41,072 bases of DNA from a virus: the IMG/VR virus record IMGVR_UViG_3300005563_000059, positions 1-41,072 of that record; one strand, written 5' to 3'. A model generated the notes under the pieces. The model was not told where the DNA came from. It made no database searches and saw only the letters and a program-made list of their open reading frames with translations. Position numbers and translations under genes: made by a program. Below, one piece after another: positions 1 through 8,793 of this stretch (its first letter is position 1; every line of letters starts with the position of its first letter).

Positions 1-10
1 AAATACTATA

Positions 11-1489
11 GTGGTATCTCAGGTGTTTACAGTTAGTTCCGATAATACCCAGCAATTGCTTGCTGCCAAAATAAAAACTCAATTGCCCGGTATAGTATCC
101 AAGGCAGTTTATCTGGGCAATAATCTTATATTGATTACCCCAGTAACCGGAATTAACCTGGTGGTAACTGGGGCAGTAACATTGGGTGTATCCCAGGCAA
201 ATGTAACAATCGCCTCGGTGAACACGATTGTGAGTTCAGATAATACTGTATTATTTACTCTTGCACCCAAGTATGCCAATGCCGATGGGAGTAACCTTGA
301 GGTGCAGATATTAAGCGCCTCAAATGGAGATGCTAATTCATTCGACTTAGCTATTAACCACCTGATTGAATCCAGTCTTAATGAATCCTACAAAAATATA
401 AAGATCATCGGTAACCCTTCAGTGGCATCATCCACTTACTTGAAGGCTCTTCAGACTTCAAATTGGATGGATGTAACGTATGCCGATCTTTCGGGAACGG
501 TGGGGCAACAGAGACCGGTAAATACCATTTTAAAGTATGATACCGGAAGTGATGGGGCAAATATAACCGATTCCGACATCCTGGGGGATTCATCCAATAA
601 GTTGGGCGTATATTCTTTGGACCCATACGATGACTTTTTCCAAGTAGCCTCTCTTAATTCCAATAGCAATGCTGTAATGATTGCCCTTGCTAATTATGCT
701 ACTTCAAGGCAGGACCACGTAGCATTTTTACACATCGACAATAGCAATACTACGGAAGCCGATGTAGCAGCAGCAAGAGATGCCACATTTATTGATACCA
801 CTTATGCTGCATTCTTTGCCGGAGGCATAAAGGCAATTGACTCTGCGAATGATGGGGCTGAAAGAGACATTTCCGAAATAGGAGACGTTCTGGGGGCAGC
901 AGCATATTCAGCATCTAAGTTTGGGCCTTGGTGGTCATTTGCAGGAACCAAGAGGGGTACGATTATTAATTGCTTGGGCATTGTAAATAACTTTGGATTA
1001 GCAGCAAACTATGCAAATCGAAACTTGTTAGCTAACCACCAAATATGTATCGTAGGCCAGAATAAGGGGAAGAACTACATAAGCGGTAATTTTACTGCTC
1101 AGATAGATAACTCCACCCTTTCTTTTCTGAATGTACGCCGGATGTTGATTTATCTGAAAAAGCTATTGGCCCCAATTTTTGAGGGCTATATAGAAGACCC
1201 CAATGACCCCACTACCTGGAAACAAATTTTCAATAAAGTAAAACCTCAGCTGAAGAAATTAAAAGATCAGAGGGGCATTGCTGATTGGGATTACCAGGGA
1301 GATCAATTTATTACGGATGTTTCCAAATGCGTTGTGAATGACCCGACGGATGTGCAGAATGGAAAGTACCTGGTAATACTTTATGTCAAGGATATCGTTT
1401 CCTTGCAGGACATCCAAGTAAATATTACCCTTACGGATTCCGGGGTTAGTTTTGAAGATTCTCTGTCCGGCATTATAAATACAAACTAA
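11..1489 (+). CDS. Contractile tail sheath protein (5' end possibly cut by window edge)
   Basis: The C-terminal third, from about residue 330, looks like the conserved sheath domain: an NVRRMLIYLKK helix, then the EDPNDPTTWKQI segment, then a closing beta region that includes VVNDPTDVQNGKYLVILYVK. Sheath subunits stack around the tail tube and contract to drive it into the host envelope. The tube protein follows directly, as expected. The reading frame is open to the first base of the window. The GTG at base 11 is therefore only the first possible start seen, and the true N-terminus may lie upstream. The N-terminal 330 residues are beta-rich and variable, as in other phage sheaths. Family confidence is high; the start is uncertain. 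Confidence 0.85.
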   Translation: MVSQVFTVSSDNTQQLLAAKIKTQLPGIVSKAVYLGNNLILITPVTGINLVVTGAVTLGVSQANVTIASVNTIVSSDNTVLFTLAPKYANADGSNLEVQILSASNGDANSFDLAINHLIESSLNESYKNIKIIGNPSVASSTYLKALQTSNWMDVTYADLSGTVGQQRPVNTILKYDTGSDGANITDSDILGDSSNKLGVYSLDPYDDFFQVASLNSNSNAVMIALANYATSRQDHVAFLHIDNSNTTEADVAAARDATFIDTTYAAFFAGGIKAIDSANDGAERDISEIGDVLGAAAYSASKFGPWWSFAGTKRGTIINCLGIVNNFGLAANYANRNLLANHQICIVGQNKGKNYISGNFTAQIDNSTLSFLNVRRMLIYLKKLLAPIFEGYIEDPNDPTTWKQIFNKVKPQLKKLKDQRGIADWDYQGDQFITDVSKCVVNDPTDVQNGKYLVILYVKDIVSLQDIQVNITLTDSGVSFEDSLSGIINTN

Positions 1490-1510
1490 AAGCCTAAATT
1501 TTAAAATACT

Positions 1511-1966
1511 ATGGCAAGAGTACAAAACCCCCGGAAGGAGTTCAACTTCCAAATCACTATCGGTGGTATTAATCCATTCCTTTGCCAGGAAGTGAAATTA
1601 CCCGATATTGAGTTCGATATGACCGAACACGGGGATACAAACTATGATGTAAAAACTGCAGGTAGAAAGAAGATAGGCATGCTGCAGGTAACCAAGATAT
1701 TTGATTCTACCTCTATTGACCTTGAGATTAGGCAATGGGCTGATCAGATTCAAAATACCTTGACCGGTGGTGGAGCTAATCCTTCCGACTATAAGAGGTC
1801 AATTCTAGTAGAGGAATTTGCCTCCGATGGGGTAACGGTGGTATCTACTACTGAATATGAAGGAGTATGGCCCCAGAAGATTAATGGACGGACCCTAAAT
1901 CGTAGGTCATCCGATAACACTACCCAGAGCATAGAGTTCTGTGTAGATGAAGAATTCGAATCTTAG
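1511..1966 (+). CDS. Tail tube protein
   Basis: This 151-residue protein has the size and pattern of gp19-like tail tube subunits. It starts with MARVQNPRKEFNFQITIGG, has the segment EVKLPDIEFDMTEHGD near residues 27-42, and ends with a beta strand reading QSIEFCVDEEF. Tube subunits stack as hexameric rings inside the sheath and carry DNA to the cell. The gene lies 21 bases after the sheath gene and is followed by a strong terminator, so sheath and tube probably end one transcript. The ATG follows an A/T-rich leader with no Shine-Dalgarno motif. Confidence 0.85.
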   Translation: MARVQNPRKEFNFQITIGGINPFLCQEVKLPDIEFDMTEHGDTNYDVKTAGRKKIGMLQVTKIFDSTSIDLEIRQWADQIQNTLTGGGANPSDYKRSILVEEFASDGVTVVSTTEYEGVWPQKINGRTLNRRSSDNTTQSIEFCVDEEFES

Positions 1967-1994
1967 AAACTTACATACATTTTTGCCACGTGAC

Positions 1995-2031
1995 GGGCTA
2001 TGGGTTATTAACAGCACCTATAGCCCTTTTT
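1995..2031 (+). terminator. Rho-independent terminator after tube gene
   Basis: Bases 1995-2004 (GGGCTATGGG) pair with 2017-2026 (CCTATAGCCC) in a 10-bp stem with one G-T pair and a 12-base loop. Five T residues follow at 2027-2031. It lies in the 98-base gap between the tube gene and the next gene. It would limit read-through into the chaperone and tape-measure genes, which are usually needed in far fewer copies. Confidence 0.8.
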
Positions 2032-2064
2032 AGTTTGGTGGCTATTATTGATTAAAATTCTATC

Positions 2065-2799
2065 ATGCATTCAAACACTTTAAAAGTAATGGTCCCATCT
2101 GGGAGGACCTGGGAAATCCGGGAAACTAATGGTAATGATGATGCCATCTTATCCAATTTTGGTAGTGCTGTTACCGGAGACAACATCTATAATTTCTTGG
2201 CAAATATTATAGTGGGGCCGACTAGACCACTTGCTGCCGAGATTATGGAGTGGCCAATCAATGATAAATATTACCTATTATTCAAAAATAGGGTTTGGAA
2301 TTTTGGTCAGAAGTTCATTTACAGGCATACGGACCCATTGGATGAAACCCGGAAGGAAGAAACTTATGAAGAGGACCTTGCACCTTTTGATGGTGACCTC
2401 AGTGATCCCGAATATACTCCAACAGCCTTTTCAGTAAGGAGGCATCCAGCTGGAGAAAAGACCCATTTAGAAACCGTGATTGAAGGGCATAAATTCAGGT
2501 TTCAGGTTATGACGGGTGCAATGGAGAAGGCGGATTACCTCATCGGAAATACCGATAGAAATCGGAACACTATATTAACCTCTCGTAAATTGGAGGAAGA
2601 AATAAGTGGTAAATGGCTATTAGTTACCAGCTTTCATTCCTTCAGCTCGAAGTTGATGAGCAAGATACGGGGATGGGTTTCAACTAATGATGAGCCATTT
2701 GCACCATTCGTTCATTTTACAAACCCCCGAACCCAAACACCAATCACACTACCTTTATTTGCAGCACCGACTTTTTTCTTTCCGGAAGAGACGACCTAG
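2065..2799 (+). CDS. Tail assembly chaperone, short (zero-frame) product
   Basis: This is a 244-residue protein between the tube gene and the tape measure gene, the usual place of the lambda G/GT-type tail assembly chaperone. The sequence itself is not recognised in detail. It has a mixed alpha/beta N-terminal half (residues 30-100 include NIYNFLANIIVGPTRPLAAE) and an acidic middle (EETYEEDLAPFDGDLSDPEY). Near the 3' end the codons ACT TTT TTC contain the slippery heptamer T TTT TTC. It is followed by a hairpin and an open -1 frame, so the gene probably also makes a longer fusion. Such chaperones coat the tape measure during tail assembly. At 244 residues it is longer than lambda gpG. Confidence 0.65.
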   Translation: MHSNTLKVMVPSGRTWEIRETNGNDDAILSNFGSAVTGDNIYNFLANIIVGPTRPLAAEIMEWPINDKYYLLFKNRVWNFGQKFIYRHTDPLDETRKEETYEEDLAPFDGDLSDPEYTPTAFSVRRHPAGEKTHLETVIEGHKFRFQVMTGAMEKADYLIGNTDRNRNTILTSRKLEEEISGKWLLVTSFHSFSSKLMSKIRGWVSTNDEPFAPFVHFTNPRTQTPITLPLFAAPTFFFPEETT

Positions 2800-2830
2800 A
2801 TGTTATATGGGCAAGAATATGCTCTTCCGG
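2772..2830 (+). promoter_or_regulatory. Programmed -1 ribosomal frameshift signal (slippery site plus hairpin)
   Basis: Bases 2772-2778 read T TTT TTC, with TTT and TTC being zero-frame codons, so both tRNAs can re-pair one base back. Bases 2782-2790 (CCGGAAGAG) are perfectly complementary to 2822-2830 (CTCTTCCGG). This gives a 9-bp stem with a 31-base loop starting three bases after the slippery site. The zero-frame stop (2797-2799) lies inside the loop. The spacer is shorter than the usual 5-9 bases, but the perfect stem at this spot is unlikely to be chance. Confidence 0.75.
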
Positions 2831-2978
2831 TATGCCAATTGATTATAAGACTTTTTATGAACTACCATTTTCAAAGGTAGATAAACTTCTTGCCATTTCC
2901 AAAGAAGCCTTAGAAGAAAAAATTCAAATACAATTAGCAACCTCATTAGGAGGTATATTAGGCAATAAACCAACGTAA
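2778..2978 (+). CDS. Frameshift-encoded C-terminal extension of tail assembly chaperone
   Basis: The -1 frame from base 2778 stays open to TAA at 2976-2978 and encodes 66 residues. These include DDLDVIWARICSSGMPIDYK and a helical SKVDKLLAISKEALEEK segment. Composition and codon use resemble the neighbouring genes, and no independent ATG start covers the whole segment. Slippage at 2772-2778 would join residues 1-238 of the upstream gene to this segment and give a protein of about 304 residues. The stop lies two bases before the tape measure ATG. It is the likely T domain of a GT-type fusion, which in lambda contacts the tape measure and tube. Confidence 0.75.
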   Translation, partial: LSGRDDLDVIWARICSSGMPIDYKTFYELPFSKVDKLLAISKEALEEKIQIQLATSLGGILGNKPT

Positions 2979-2980
2979 CC

Positions 2981-4975
2981 ATGATCTCCCTTGGTCAACA
3001 GAGTCAATTAGGTATTGGTATAGCAATCAAATTGCAAAACCAATTTTCTGGGGCTGCAAATCAGGTAATAGCCTCGATGAAGTCCATGAAGAATCAGGCT
3101 AATGCTACCCTGATGGCTGGACTAACCTCTTATCGTAATTATGCTGCGGGAATTGCTGCTGCTTCCGGGGTTGCTACGTATGCCATGTTTAATATGGCAA
3201 AGTCTGGAGCTGAATACCAACATCGGATAAATCAGATTGCTATCGTAGGTGGAAAAGAATTGGGTAGAACTAGAAAGCAATTATCCGATTTTGCCCTGGG
3301 ATTAAGTAAGCAATTCACAAGAACTCCACAGGAGATAGCTGGAGCAATGTTTGAGAATGTTAAAGCGGGTGTAACGACTGGATTGGAGATGATAACTAAA
3401 TATCAGATTGCAGTCGCTACAGCAACGGATGAGATGTTAGAAGGGGAACAGGGGGTGGCATTTGGTTTGAATTCCATAAGGAATGCCATGAATCTAAGTT
3501 TGGATCAGTTTCCAAGGGTAGCAAATGCGGTGACTGCTGCAGCTAATGCCTCCCAGGCATCAGTATTATCCCTAAATGAATCCATGCAATATTTTGCTAA
3601 TACTGCCCACTTAGCAAATTTAAGTTTAGAGGAAACCCTGGCATTAGCTGCTAGGCTTTCTCAATCGGGGATCAGGGGCTCAACTGCTGGTACTGCTCTA
3701 ACCAACATGCTTAATTATCTCACCAAAAATGTGGGACCTTTCCGGGGTAAGCAAGCTAATGCATCATGGGCTATGCTGGGGGTAGACCCCAATAAGATTG
3801 CGGAAATGGTAAATTCTGGGCACATCTTTGATGCGTTAAAAGTAATAGACCAGGCAGCAAAAGGTTTAAGCATAGTGCAGAAGGGCTCCATCATGAGGAA
3901 TCTTTTCAATGTGAGGGGTGAAAAAGGGTTATTAAATTTATTTGGGGATGCAGACCCGAATAAAAGTCTTTTGGGAATGCAGAAAGCTATTATGGAAGGA
4001 GTGAACGGAGACATTGCCATGAAGCAGGCTAAATCAATGATGAATGATCTACAGGGGGAGATGGGTTTATTTACTAATCAACTTCATGCCTTTAAGATTG
4101 CCTTTGTTGAAGCAGTTGGACCCACTTTAAGAATTATAGTTGCTTTTGGTACAAAGATTCTTCAGTTCGGAACCATGCTCTTGAAAACCCCAATAGGCAA
4201 AGTATTTGCAGGGATAGCCATGGTGGGAATTCCATTGATAGGTTTATTATTTGCTTTTAGAGCTGCTACACTTGGGGCCATTATTGCTCTTAATGGTTTT
4301 TCTGCTGCTAATGCTGCTGGGGGATTTGGAACATTAATGCGGGGAGGTTTGGGGGCATTGGGTGGGACTTGGATGCGGGGGAAAGGTTTAACTTCCAATA
4401 TGAACGGTAGAACTATCGTTAATGCGGGCCAAAAAGTTTCGTACCTGGGTAAGATTTATAAAGGGGGACAATTTTTACCCGCTGGATTCCAACCCGTGGG
4501 GTCCTTTGGTGCAACAGGCTGGGGTTCTAGGATTGGGAATTTCTTGGGCATGGGTTCTTTGATGAGTGGAGCAGGCTGGGGTGCTAAGTTAGCGGGATTT
4601 GCCGGGAAGGCCTTACCCATACTTGGGAAGATTGCTGGGTTTGCATTCAAATGGATTCCGGTAATAGGCTGGATATGGACAATAGTTGATTTACTGGATA
4701 GTATATTCGGTATATTTTCTAAGAAAGAGGATGATGACCCAGTAAAGCAACTCTACCATAGACAGTTAATGAATCAGAGTTTAGGTAAGTATTTTCCCCA
4801 AGATAGGCAGGCTCCTGTTCCCTATGATTCATGGTTGGCTGCTCATGGTGGTAAAGATAATGTACTTCAATCTCTAACCATTAATATTGATGGTAAGGAG
4901 GCGATGAAGGAGACCATTCAACATCAGATGGACAAACAATCTAGTGGGCAATTAAACTTTAATATTATTCACTAA
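2981..4975 (+). CDS. Tail tape measure protein
   Basis: This 664-residue protein resembles TP901-type tape measures. The N-terminal core (about residues 60-350) has the Ala/Gly-rich pattern around MAKSGAEYQHRINQIAIVGG and TRTPQEIAGAMFENVKAG. Hydrophobic stretches follow near residues 405-440 (FAGIAMVGIPLIGLLFAFRA) and near 565-590, then a soluble tail. Tape measures sit inside the tube, set tail length and are ejected before the DNA. At roughly 1.5 angstrom per residue this one predicts a tail of about 100 nm (inference). The gene follows the chaperone frameshift product by two bases, and its TAA overlaps the next ATG. Confidence 0.85.
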   Translation: MISLGQQSQLGIGIAIKLQNQFSGAANQVIASMKSMKNQANATLMAGLTSYRNYAAGIAAASGVATYAMFNMAKSGAEYQHRINQIAIVGGKELGRTRKQLSDFALGLSKQFTRTPQEIAGAMFENVKAGVTTGLEMITKYQIAVATATDEMLEGEQGVAFGLNSIRNAMNLSLDQFPRVANAVTAAANASQASVLSLNESMQYFANTAHLANLSLEETLALAARLSQSGIRGSTAGTALTNMLNYLTKNVGPFRGKQANASWAMLGVDPNKIAEMVNSGHIFDALKVIDQAAKGLSIVQKGSIMRNLFNVRGEKGLLNLFGDADPNKSLLGMQKAIMEGVNGDIAMKQAKSMMNDLQGEMGLFTNQLHAFKIAFVEAVGPTLRIIVAFGTKILQFGTMLLKTPIGKVFAGIAMVGIPLIGLLFAFRAATLGAIIALNGFSAANAAGGFGTLMRGGLGALGGTWMRGKGLTSNMNGRTIVNAGQKVSYLGKIYKGGQFLPAGFQPVGSFGATGWGSRIGNFLGMGSLMSGAGWGAKLAGFAGKALPILGKIAGFAFKWIPVIGWIWTIVDLLDSIFGIFSKKEDDDPVKQLYHRQLMNQSLGKYFPQDRQAPVPYDSWLAAHGGKDNVLQSLTINIDGKEAMKETIQHQMDKQSSGQLNFNIIH

Positions 4976-5529
4976 TGGCAGATATAATTCAAACACCCAT
5001 TTATGGGTTTCAGAATAGAACCGTTGCTAATAATAATACTGGAGGTATAGGTACTAGGATAAAACCCAATCAACCATACATCCTGGATTTAGTTACCCTT
5101 GAAAGGTTATTCTTTCAAAACATTCCTACGGATTTAAAATATTCTCCGGAATCCAATTGGGTAGCAGTAGCAATGCCCGGTAGGAATAATGCCGTGTATC
5201 AGTTTACTGGGGGGGAAGACATTCTGGCATTTACGCTTTCTTGGTATTCAGATGAGACAGGAAAGACCGATGTGATCAGGAAGGTTAAATGGCTGGAGTC
5301 TCTAACCAGAAATGACGGTTATGATAATAAACCCCACCCGGTTCAATGCATTTGGGGAAATCTATTCCGAGATGCCAAATGGGTTTTAACATCTGCTGGG
5401 CCAATTAATTTTAGTAACTTTGATAGAGAAGTTGGGATGTGGCCTAAATTAGCAACTCAGGAAATCATTCTAAAGAGAATCACCGATCAAAATAGAAGCC
5501 GAGACCAAATACTTAATATCTATGGCTAA
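4975..5529 (+). CDS. Tail tube initiator-like protein (CIS tube family)
   Basis: This 184-residue protein matches the pattern of the contractile-injection-system tube protein family (Afp7/Pvc7-like N-terminal part). It has a YSPESNWVAVAMPGRN segment, then GGEDILAFTLSWYSDE, a DVIRKVKWLESLTRNDG helix, and HPVQCIWGNLFRDAKWVL before the last strands. Members cap the baseplate hub and nucleate the tube. The gene overlaps the tape measure stop and the next gene by 8 bases, so the three are translationally linked. In Afp/Pvc systems this domain is fused to a LysM domain. Here the LysM-like domain is a separate downstream gene. Confidence 0.65.
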   Translation: MADIIQTPIYGFQNRTVANNNTGGIGTRIKPNQPYILDLVTLERLFFQNIPTDLKYSPESNWVAVAMPGRNNAVYQFTGGEDILAFTLSWYSDETGKTDVIRKVKWLESLTRNDGYDNKPHPVQCIWGNLFRDAKWVLTSAGPINFSNFDREVGMWPKLATQEIILKRITDQNRSRDQILNIYG

Positions 5530-5833
5530 TCAAATATTACTGCCCGATCTTAGGGACGATAATCCCTATTATAATGGGACTATATTCCAGTTCGATGACA
5601 GTAGTTTATCTCTGGACAGGAATCCTCTAGTTTATGAGAAATCAGATAAAGATAGATATTATACGACGGGGGATGGAGAATCACTAGATGGAATATCTTT
5701 CCAAGCCTACTTATCCTCAAAGCTATGGCATATGATTGCTGATGTGAATGATATTTTTTTCCCCCTGGATTTGCCCGCGGGTTCAACATTGCTTATTCCG
5801 GATTATAATAAAGCTCAAATTTTAAATCTGTAA
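5522..5833 (+). CDS. LysM-like baseplate/tail protein (gpX-like)
   Basis: This 103-residue protein has a LysM-like second half: YYTTGDGESLDGISFQAYLS, then KLWHMIADVNDIFFP, then a PAGSTLLIPDY strand. This pattern fits tail protein X of P2-like phages and gp53-like proteins that clamp the hub to the tube. It starts within the last 8 bases of the tube initiator gene, and its TAA overlaps the ATG of the hub gene. The context of hub, spike and wedge genes supports a structural baseplate role rather than cell-wall degradation. Confidence 0.7.
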   Translation: MANQILLPDLRDDNPYYNGTIFQFDDSSLSLDRNPLVYEKSDKDRYYTTGDGESLDGISFQAYLSSKLWHMIADVNDIFFPLDLPAGSTLLIPDYNKAQILNL

Positions 5834-7383
5834 TGGACTACGGAGCACCATACATAAATGCCTTCTATAATGGTCAGCCTATAACTGACCCAATAGAATC
5901 GCTTAAATACGGTTCATCCGAGGATGACGACGAGGACATAGAAATAAATATCCGGACGGATAATGAAAATGCCGTGGATTTACCACAGTATCAGGAAGGG
6001 GCCATCTGGACTGTAATTTGGGGTTATATTGGGGGACCAAAATCTCCAGTACGGAAAGTCTATTGCTACGAGGTAAAACCAGAATATGATGACCAGAACA
6101 TTCTTATTACCATTTGCTTTAATGAAAAGGGTTTAACTTCTAAACAACGAAGTGATAACCGGAAGATTTATTCCGATACCAATATGGTGGAGGTAGCCCA
6201 TGAAGTTGGAAAAGCTCATGGATTAAAAACAAATTTGGAATTGGTGGCTGAAGGTGGTGGAGTAGTAAAGATTGCAACCACTGATGAATTGGTGGCTAAT
6301 CTCAAAAAATTCTCTGCCCAACTTGCTCAGAAGCAAGCAGAGGATAAAAAATTATTTGGGTTAACCGATGCCGAGTTACAGGATGCTTATAATGCAGGAG
6401 TAGATATTGATCTGGGGGCAGAGTTAAGGAATCGACAATTAACTCGGGATTTGATTAGTTCATTTGGTCATTATGGTCAAGTGGTACAGGGGGGGAAATC
6501 AGACCGTCAACTATTGGATGAGTTGGGTCATAGACAACCTGGAGGCCAATTTATAGTCGATACCATTGATGATGAAATGACCATTAAAAGAAGGAACTTT
6601 GATCAGAAACCCATAAGAACCTATCATTGGAGTGGTGGGGAAGGGGAACTTCAGGCCTTTCAGCCTGAAACTAAGGGAAGGTCTAAGGATGGCACTGGGG
6701 TAAATATGCAATATGATGGTTGGGATTCCAATAATAAAACCTTTTTCTCCGGGGATGCTAATGCCCTTAATGATCCATCGAACAAAACCCTGGGAAAATA
6801 CGAAAAGGAACTAAAGGACCTTCAAAACGTGGATGAGAAAAAGATTATATCTAATTACTCTCATATTATTGAAGGTAATTTGAAGCATGATGCCACAAAC
6901 GTTGTCAAGGTATTTTCAGTACCGGTAACTGTATTGGATAAAAAGAAAGCCTTGGAGAACACAATCAATTTTTTTAAAAATCCCGATAGCTTCAATAAAC
7001 CCGTAACTGACCCCACTCATAATAACCCATCAGATGCCCATACTACTGCTGCTAATTGGAGAGATGAAGCGAATCTTAAAAATAACCCTGGATACATTGA
7101 AGCTATAGGAGACCCAAATATAGTGAAGGGGAAGATCATAACGATTCTTGGTGTTGGAAAGAAACACTCCGGGAATTGGTATATTACCAAGGTGGAGCAT
7201 TTGATAGGAGATGGAAAGTCCTATATGATGAGAATTGATATTGTAAGGCAGGGCTCCAATATTAAGGTTAATAATTCATATGCGGGAACTGATCAGACCA
7301 ACAAAGTATTGAATAAACAGATAGGGCCTGATGTAACTAAGCAAAAAACTAAACAACCCCAAATAACCAAAAATCCCCGATGA
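5833..7383 (+). CDS. Baseplate hub protein (gpD/gp27-like)
   Basis: This 516-residue protein lies between the LysM-like and spike genes, where late control D/gp27-like hubs are found. The N-terminal part (NAFYNGQPITDPIESLKYG, an acidic stretch, then YQEGAIWTVIWGYIGG) fits the first beta domain of hubs. A VEVAHEVGKAHGL helix near residue 120 resembles the helical segment that follows it. The C-terminal part has KGKIITILGVGKKHSGNWYI and VEHLIGDGKSYMMRIDIVRQ, typical of hub strands. A lysine-rich tail ends the protein. Hubs form the trimeric base on which the spike sits. The assignment rests on pattern and position. Confidence 0.7.
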   Translation: MDYGAPYINAFYNGQPITDPIESLKYGSSEDDDEDIEINIRTDNENAVDLPQYQEGAIWTVIWGYIGGPKSPVRKVYCYEVKPEYDDQNILITICFNEKGLTSKQRSDNRKIYSDTNMVEVAHEVGKAHGLKTNLELVAEGGGVVKIATTDELVANLKKFSAQLAQKQAEDKKLFGLTDAELQDAYNAGVDIDLGAELRNRQLTRDLISSFGHYGQVVQGGKSDRQLLDELGHRQPGGQFIVDTIDDEMTIKRRNFDQKPIRTYHWSGGEGELQAFQPETKGRSKDGTGVNMQYDGWDSNNKTFFSGDANALNDPSNKTLGKYEKELKDLQNVDEKKIISNYSHIIEGNLKHDATNVVKVFSVPVTVLDKKKALENTINFFKNPDSFNKPVTDPTHNNPSDAHTTAANWRDEANLKNNPGYIEAIGDPNIVKGKIITILGVGKKHSGNWYITKVEHLIGDGKSYMMRIDIVRQGSNIKVNNSYAGTDQTNKVLNKQIGPDVTKQKTKQPQITKNPR

Positions 7384-8009
7384 CTAAAAGAAATCCCTTT
7401 ATAGCTATTCTAAAGGACATGGTATATCATGGGCTTGAGACATACGGAAGATATTACTCCTGCTATAGGGGTTTCGTATTTGATAATGTTGATCCTTTGA
7501 ATAACCATAGAGTAAGGTTGGTTATTCCGGAGGTTGGTGGAAATACACCATACCAGTATTGGGCTCATCCAAAGGGTCAGTTTAGTGGAGAAGGATATGG
7601 AATGCAACTGATACCCCAAAAGGGGGATTTAGTTTGGGTGGAGTTTGAAAGGGGACATCCAGATTGCCCATTATATTCTCATGGCTACCGGGGAAATGGG
7701 GAATTACCAACTGATGATCCAGACCTAGCCAATGTTAATTGCTATTGGTTTAGAAGTCCATATGGCCATACTGTTAAAATAGACGACACTAAAAAATCCA
7801 TTACTATCCAAACTAACGGGGCCAAGATACAGATAGATGAGAATGGGCTTATTGCTTTATCCAATGAAAATACTGACCTAAAATCGGTCTTAACAAACAT
7901 CCTAAAAACATACATGAAAACTGAAACTATTATGGGTGGCCCTTTAGTTCCGGGGTCAATTCAGGATGCAGTTGATAATCTTCAGGAACTCAACAAACTT
8001 TTATCCTAA
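7380..8009 (+). CDS. Baseplate central spike protein (gp5/gpV-like OB-fold)
   Basis: This 209-residue protein has an OB-fold pattern at residues 22-105: YRGFVFDNVDPLNNHRVRLV, then QLIPQKGDLVWVEFERGHPD and YSHGYRGNGELP. Short strands follow, of the kind that build a trimeric beta-prism (TVKIDDTKKSITIQ, GAKIQIDENGLIAL). This is the architecture of gp5 C-terminal/gpV/VgrG tips that puncture the outer membrane. No lysozyme domain is present. The ATGA overlap with the hub gene suggests coupled synthesis of hub and spike. No separate PAAR tip gene was recognised. Confidence 0.75.
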   Translation: MTKRNPFIAILKDMVYHGLETYGRYYSCYRGFVFDNVDPLNNHRVRLVIPEVGGNTPYQYWAHPKGQFSGEGYGMQLIPQKGDLVWVEFERGHPDCPLYSHGYRGNGELPTDDPDLANVNCYWFRSPYGHTVKIDDTKKSITIQTNGAKIQIDENGLIALSNENTDLKSVLTNILKTYMKTETIMGGPLVPGSIQDAVDNLQELNKLLS

Positions 8010-8389
8010 TGCCCATTACAGATTTATATATATCGGCCAACTTATCTATCATGGAACTAAAGGAGATTCATGATATGTTACCCGATATAACTTCTGTATT
8101 GGAAGTTATGCCAGAGGATATCAAGCCTACATATAACTTGGCATTGCAGAACACAGTATCCAGGATAGTGGAAAGAATGAACCAAGTTGGTACATATCTA
8201 TCATTAAGTGGGGCAGTTGAATCAGATGCCAAGAATTCTTTATTAACCCCGGTAATAGCTGGAATCCCCGTGAATCCTGGTGAGGCTACAAATGTTGCTG
8301 AGCAGACTGCTTTATTAGCAGATGCCCAGACTGCCAATACGAATCTTCAGACCATGCTGGATGAGATCAATGCAGTAATTTTATCATAA
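8009..8389 (+). CDS. Hypothetical baseplate-region protein
   Basis: This 126-residue protein is not recognised. It looks mostly helical: residues 12-60 include MELKEIHDMLPDITSVLEVM and a following helix. Residues 95-126 form an Ala/Thr-rich helix (LLADAQTANTNLQTMLDEIN). It has no Cys and no clear catalytic motif. Its TAA overlaps the ATG of the gp25-like gene, and its own ATG overlaps the spike stop. It is thus locked into the baseplate operon and is probably a small structural or assembly protein. Confidence 0.7.
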   Translation: MPITDLYISANLSIMELKEIHDMLPDITSVLEVMPEDIKPTYNLALQNTVSRIVERMNQVGTYLSLSGAVESDAKNSLLTPVIAGIPVNPGEATNVAEQTALLADAQTANTNLQTMLDEINAVILS

Positions 8390-8793
8390 TGGGATTTAAT
8401 CAAAAACCGGTACAGGACTTTATAGGTAGGGGATTAACGTTCCCTATTAGATTGGTTAATGGGGCACCTCCTATTGATAGTGGATTTACTATCATAAGAG
8501 CTTCTATAGCCACCATCCTTTCTTTCCAATTTGGGGAAAGATTTATGTTGGGTGAATTTGGTTCAAGACTAAATGATCTTATTGAGGAACCCAATGATCA
8601 AATTTTGGAAAATGTTATCAACACTTTTATCGTTGATGCCATTACTAGATGGGAGAAAAGGATTACCCAAATCTCTGCCACTCTTATACGCCCTGATGCT
8701 TGGTCAATCGATTTGAATTTGGTGTATCAGGTGAAGAACGTTCAGAATAGTGATAATTTCGTTTATCCATTTTACCGACAATTAAATACATGA
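8389..8793 (+). CDS. Baseplate wedge protein, gp25/gpW-like
   Basis: This 134-residue protein matches the gp25-like family. Segment IRASIATILSFQFGERFMLG leads into GEFGSRLNDLIEEPND, the position of the conserved E-[PF]-x-[FY]-G-[SC] region. The C-terminal strand pair (ISATLIRPDAWSIDLNLVYQ) follows. These proteins sit in the baseplate wedge core and seed sheath assembly. The family was once called lysozyme-like, but it is structural. ATGA overlap links it to the baseplate J gene downstream. Confidence 0.85.
   Translation: MGFNQKPVQDFIGRGLTFPIRLVNGAPPIDSGFTIIRASIATILSFQFGERFMLGEFGSRLNDLIEEPNDQILENVINTFIVDAITRWEKRITQISATLIRPDAWSIDLNLVYQVKNVQNSDNFVYPFYRQLNT

Noticed and set aside
2782-2830. Hairpin after the chaperone gene as a terminator
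   Set aside because: No T-run follows and it sits directly after a slippery site within an open -1 frame; a frameshift stimulator fits better.
8389-8793. Lysozyme function for the gp25-like gene
   Set aside because: The family name is historical; members are structural wedge proteins and no catalytic residues of lysozyme are visible.
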